Below are positions 59,877-64,000 of a stretch of 64,000 bases of DNA, piece by piece. The stretch is from positions 186,001 through 250,000 of the forward strand of contig QRDG01000846.1 in assembly GCA_012064385.1 (NCBI GenBank), in the 5' to 3' direction. The notes below the pieces were generated by a model, which made no database searches, was not told the DNA's origin, and saw nothing but the letters and a program-made list of their open reading frames with translations. Source of the stretch: Puccinellia tenuiflora (Eukaryota; Streptophyta; Magnoliopsida; Poales; Poaceae). Position 1 is the stretch's first letter; every line of letters begins with the position of its first letter. The position numbers and the translations under genes are program-made.

Positions 59877-60893
59877 TCTTTTTGACATGGAACGCTTGCA
59901 TTCCATTAAGACACGGCATAAGCGCCGGTCACCAGACGGGTTACATCAGCGGGGAAGCTTGTTGTCCACACAGTTTGGTCACCAAAAGCTCCGCCAACAC
60001 CCAACGCCGCAAGCACATGAGCTTGCTTGTTACAATTTCGAGGAACATAAACCACTCTAGCCTCGATGAAGTTCATCTGCAGTCTAAATTTCATATCACT
60101 GAGGAGGATACCCAAGGTGGAAAAAGAACAGTCTAATGAAGTCATGGCTTGTTTCAGATTGAGACAATCCGTTTAAAAAATAACCTTCCTCATCCCCATC
60201 TGGTCAGCAAGATTAATAGCATGGGATAGGGCAGATGCCTCCGCGTGCATAGCATCAGACATCATCTGGAGAGCACCAGTAGCCGCCACACATAAATCTG
60301 CAGTGCTATCTCGCCCTAAGACACCCCATCCACCACTTCTGGTTTCCTTGTGAAAGAACGCATCAATATTCAGTTTAACAAAATCAGTCGGAGGAGCCTC
60401 CCATTGAGAAGCCAATTGTGTACTGCTCTTCCGTTTAATATCCAAGTATTGTTTCCACTCTTCAACTTGTCTTCGTACATTGTACATAAAAGTGTCCACA
60501 CTCTGATGGTTCTCGCCATGTCTTCCTCTATTTCTTTCCTGCCACCATAACCACAAAAGCGATATAGATCGTAGCATCTCATCAATATTTAGGTTCAGAA
60601 TTTCTTGGAGCATCTCAATAGAAGACTGACAGGGCAAAAGTTTCAACCGCACATCCTCTAGCTGTAGGCTGCGCCATCTTTGTTTTGCATATTTGCACTC
60701 TAGAAAAAGATGCCCACCATATTCAGATAATCTATGACAAAAAGCGCATCTCGTATCAATCTCGACTCCTCGTCGGGCTATATTGACATACAATGGATGA
60801 CTGTTATGAGCTAGGCGCCAGAGGAAATGGTGAACCTTTGGAGGACACTTCACTTTCCAAAGTTTCTTATATTTTTTGGGTTGCGTACCACTT
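59877..60893 (-). pseudogene. 5'-truncated LINE: zf-RVT and RNase H part
   Basis: A single minus-strand frame from about 60890 to 59906 is broken by one TAA at 60171-60173. First comes the zinc-binding region found at the end of plant LINE reverse transcriptases (KCPPKVHHFLWRLAHNS, CAFC, then HLFLEC). Then comes an RNase H-like domain with NIDAFF, HAEASAL and TDCLNL, the stop falling just before TDC. The C-terminus reads YVPRNCNKQAHVLAALG. A short A-rich tail on minus (about 59873-59886) marks the 3' end. Similar pieces are often annotated as RNase H domain proteins in wheat; LINE origin is favoured here. Confidence 0.75.
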
Positions 60894-62950
60894 TTACCAC
60901 GTGGTAAAGTTTCTTATATTTGACCATACCACATCTTATATTCTCAAAGTGCGGCCTCTACATCACGCCCTACAGATCTAAGACACTTACTCCGCCGTCG
61001 CCGCTCATCACTTTCTGTCTTTTACAGGGGTATCCGCAGTCATTACTCACTCATATGCACTCATATGCCTAAACGAAAACATCGCACATTCTAGGCTGAC
61101 CGTACCAGAGAGCTCCACATCACCAACGAACGTAATAATATATCCATTGCTGATAAATTCCACGGTTCTAGAAAACCAACCACGTCGATGTTTCGCTAGT
61201 CACGAGAGGCCATTCCTTGTGGGCTTCCTCGGGCATGCGTAGATATTATTAGTTGTGGGCGTTCTCGCCGCCATTGTCACAGTATGTGTTCTTAGTATTG
61301 CTATGTACTAGTGACACGGTTGGCATTTCTTTGTGAAAAACTTTGACGATAAAAGGCCCTTCTACCGCGAAAACTGGTCGTGGTGAAAGTCCACTTTTTT
61401 CTAGTGATGGTCGTGTACGTGTACTACCCATATATCAGATTGCTATACATAATACAAGGAAAAAGATTACGAGGTATTTAATCTGTGCAAGATAGCTAGG
61501 AGTAGTCGGGAGTGTGCTACGAGATATACGAGACAAAAAAGGAAAATTTCCCACCTTAATTTATGTTCTGTCGAGATATACTCCTCCTAATTACCCCCAC
61601 ATAATCCTTGTCTATGAATTCTTCGCAAAAATAATACACCTTATACGAGGAAGCGTTAAGAAAGAAGAGAGTAAAATAACCTTTATCTTTTAACACTAAG
61701 TGTGTTGGTTCGTTTGTAATGCTATAATAGTTATTAGCTAAACTTGAGAGCGAAAGAGATACATGCGGGATAAGCATTTATTTCTTTAGCAGATAATTAT
61801 TTTTAATAGAAATCCAAATATTGAGGATAAATAGAATCTCTACTGAATTATTATATTTATATATATATATATATATGCTATAATATCATTCTTCATTAGG
61901 CAATATATATTTTTTTTATTAGTCGTTATATTGGAATATTAAGCAATTTCCGGATCAGTTTAATTAACAAAACAACATCACAGAAATCTAACAACATGCG
62001 ATTAACTAGACATATCTAGCAGATCGGCATATGTACCGAATACTAGTGCAAACAGAGAGAAGAATAGCACACACTTGTTGACCTAGAGAAGAATAGCACA
62101 TACGTGTTGCCTAGGTCGCCTCCAAGATATTCCCGCCGTCGGCCATATTGTTAAAGATGACGTAGACGTGCGCCGACACAGAGAAAGTAGTCGAACAGTC
62201 GGCGTAGAAGCGAGCAGTGGCGCTGAGACGCTTTCTAAAAGCCTTATCGGCCCTCTCTCAGTGCAAAATCTCAAGGGACGAGGTTTTGGGGACCTGCTCT
62301 CCCGGGCGGCCGTGCACGCAATCGCCGGAATGGGAAATCAGAAAGCAACACAACAAAAAGAACTAGGCAATGACGAAACACAGACTGAGTGATGTGTTCT
62401 CAATCCGTACGTTATGTTCTATCCTCTATAGTTGGGACATACAGAAAACACAAAATGGCACACGGTGGAGAAGTCAGGGTACATGTCAAACATTCACAAG
62501 TTACACACATAGTTGGTCTAGCATGAAAAAAAGTTAATCTTCCATCAAAAATGGGTTCTAATTCAAACTCTATTCACGTGGCATGACGCGCGGACGTGTG
62601 TGGCATGGTGGGCGGCGGAGGAGTGTGCGTGAAGTGTTTCTATTCTCACTCACTTAGTGCAGATAGAAGAGCACTCCTTATAATTAGTTCCAACTCTCTC
62701 TCTCACTAGCAATGTGAAACTAAACTTAGTCTCACTCTCACTTAATGTATATCGCTGAATGAGCATTTCAGATTTCATGATTTATCATAGAGTAATTAGG
62801 TCCTGTTTCATTAAAATCCAACAAGTTCTTTTCTACTTCCTCAGGTTCGGATTGGAGGGCGTGATTGAAAATTCTCTGCGATTTAGGCAATCAACAATTG
62901 ACTCAACAAAACAACGCCATTCTAATCCCAGTCACGCCTATGACTAGTCA
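60894..62950. other. No gene recognised; AT microsatellite
   Basis: A (TA)n run lies at about 61855-61876. A palindrome ttttaccacgtggtaaa lies at about 60894-60910, and aaagtttcttatattt is directly repeated at about 60859 and 60905. Short frames only. Confidence 0.45.
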
Positions 62951-63168
62951 TAATGGGGAGTATCATATATTAGTATCATGCATATGATACTAGTGTATGA
63001 TACTACCCATATAATGCATAGTATCATGTAGTAGTATCATAGCCACTATGTATTAATTGATTTGTAGAATCCCAATACAAATATATGTACAAGATTTATT
63101 TTGTATTAAAATATCTAGTTTTATGTGATATGATACCGTAACATAGGTAGATACCACTACCATCACTT
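62950..63168. repeat. MITE-like sequence rich in agtatcat words
   Basis: Begins tagtcataatggggagtatc, with repeated agtatcat/atgatact words in both orientations. It resembles a common grass MITE class, but the matching right end was not found; it may be cut by the CACTA element that follows. Confidence 0.35.
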
Positions 63169-64000
63169 CACTAGTAGAAACAAGGGACTACGGAATCGGG
63201 ACTAGAGCCCCCCCCCCCCTCTAGTCCCGGTTCAGTTACGACCCGGGACAAAAGAGTTCCCCACATGGCCCCTGCCTGAGCGCGTGGTCGAGGACCTTTA
63301 GTCCCGGTTCGTAATACGACCCGGGACTAGAGAAGTTCCCACGTGGCAGCCTCTGGCTCTGGCTGTTTTGTATTCCTGCCTTATTGAATATTTAAAACTA
63401 TGATCAATCTTGCAAAATATATGGTTAATCAATTACAAATCAGAAAAATACATATAGCATATCAAAATGTTCATAAAAGAAATATCTATCTAATAAAAAT
63501 ATACTTTATTCTTTATGAGAATTCAATCATTTAATTAATTACATGGAGATCACAACCGGGACTAGAGCTAGCCCGTCTATTCGATTACATGGAGATCATA
63601 ACCGGGACTAGAGCCCGTCTATTCGATTACATGGAGATCATAACCGGGACTAGAGCCCGTCTATCCGGTGCAATTGTATTTTCCCTTTGGGTTTATGACA
63701 TGGTCCATAAAAAATCCCGCAATTTCCTCTTGAAGAGCTACAAAGCACTCCTTTGGTTGCAGATTCCTCCGCAGTTCATCCAACTATAGAAGGAGATCAA
63801 TATGAATATCAATCATCATAACAAAAATTATGAATGACACTCAACAAAATTGATGGTAATAAAATAAAATTGTGAATATATTTGTTCACGTACTTCTAAA
63901 AATGTCGCTGCGTTCTACTGACTGACCTCCTCGTGAATCCACTCGCAAACGAAGTATCCACACAAATGGCTCCCCTGTGACTGCCTCTCATACTTTAGGA
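63169..64000. mobile_element. Left end of a CACTA transposon (runs off the window)
   Basis: Starts CACTAGTAGAAACAAGGG at 63169. Subterminal repeats of the kind ctagtcccggtt and acccgggactagag follow in both orientations, typical of grass CACTA ends. A 41-44-base unit (ttacatggagatcataaccg, then gggactagagcccgtc) is repeated three times at about 63539-63665. The right end and target duplication lie outside. Confidence 0.75.

Overview
This is nuclear DNA of a large-genome grass, most likely a Triticeae species (wheat, Aegilops or barley relative). The evidence is intron-containing plant genes (NAC, R2R3-MYB, FAR1-like), a plant nuclear tRNA-Trp gene, dense nested LTR retrotransposons primed by tRNA-Asp and tRNA-Lys, CACTA transposons, Stowaway and Mutator-type MITEs, and LINE remnants. 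The species call is inference; nothing here is bacterial or organellar. Single N characters at 276 and 7174 suggest assembly seams.

Layout. 1-20.5 kb is a minus-strand nest of Gypsy-type LTR elements. Three LTRs (A, B, C) separated by two near-identical internal regions form a tandem array. Beyond it come a partial third element with the same LTR type but a different gag, and an older tRNA-Lys-primed element whose LTR is split by a solo LTR. 20.5-31.7 kb is the decayed second gene (TnpA-like, ending in a Ulp1-like protease segment) of a CACTA transposon on the plus strand. It is split by a complete 7.15-kb LTR retrotransposon with a perfect 5-bp target duplication. 32.4 kb holds a Stowaway MITE.

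The gene-bearing part starts at 33.8 kb. A three-exon NAC transcription factor carries a recognisable miR164 target site. A FAR1-related gene (37.3-39.4 kb) keeps its terminal splice structure but has lost part of its transposase-derived domain and has frame breaks. Around 41-43 kb lie a TIR element full of short repeats, a nuclear tRNA-Trp(CCA) gene, and a Mutator-type MITE with a 10-bp target duplication. At 46.85-52.81 kb a non-autonomous CACTA element can be delimited exactly (CACTAC ends, 3-bp GCT duplication, arrays of palindromic subterminal repeats). At 54.5-56.4 kb is an apparently intact MIXTA-like (subgroup 9) R2R3-MYB gene. The rest holds a 59-bp LINE/SINE tail with 15-bp duplication, LINE fragments, a probable solo LTR, and at 63.17 kb the edge of another CACTA element that runs off the window.

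The only genes that look functional are the NAC factor, the MYB factor and tRNA-Trp. The two transcription factors are about 20 kb apart, and nothing shows that they act together. I found no convincing new multi-gene system. The most informative signals are the miR164 site, the precisely bounded CACTA element with hairpin arrays and possible captured exons, and the nested retrotransposon history.
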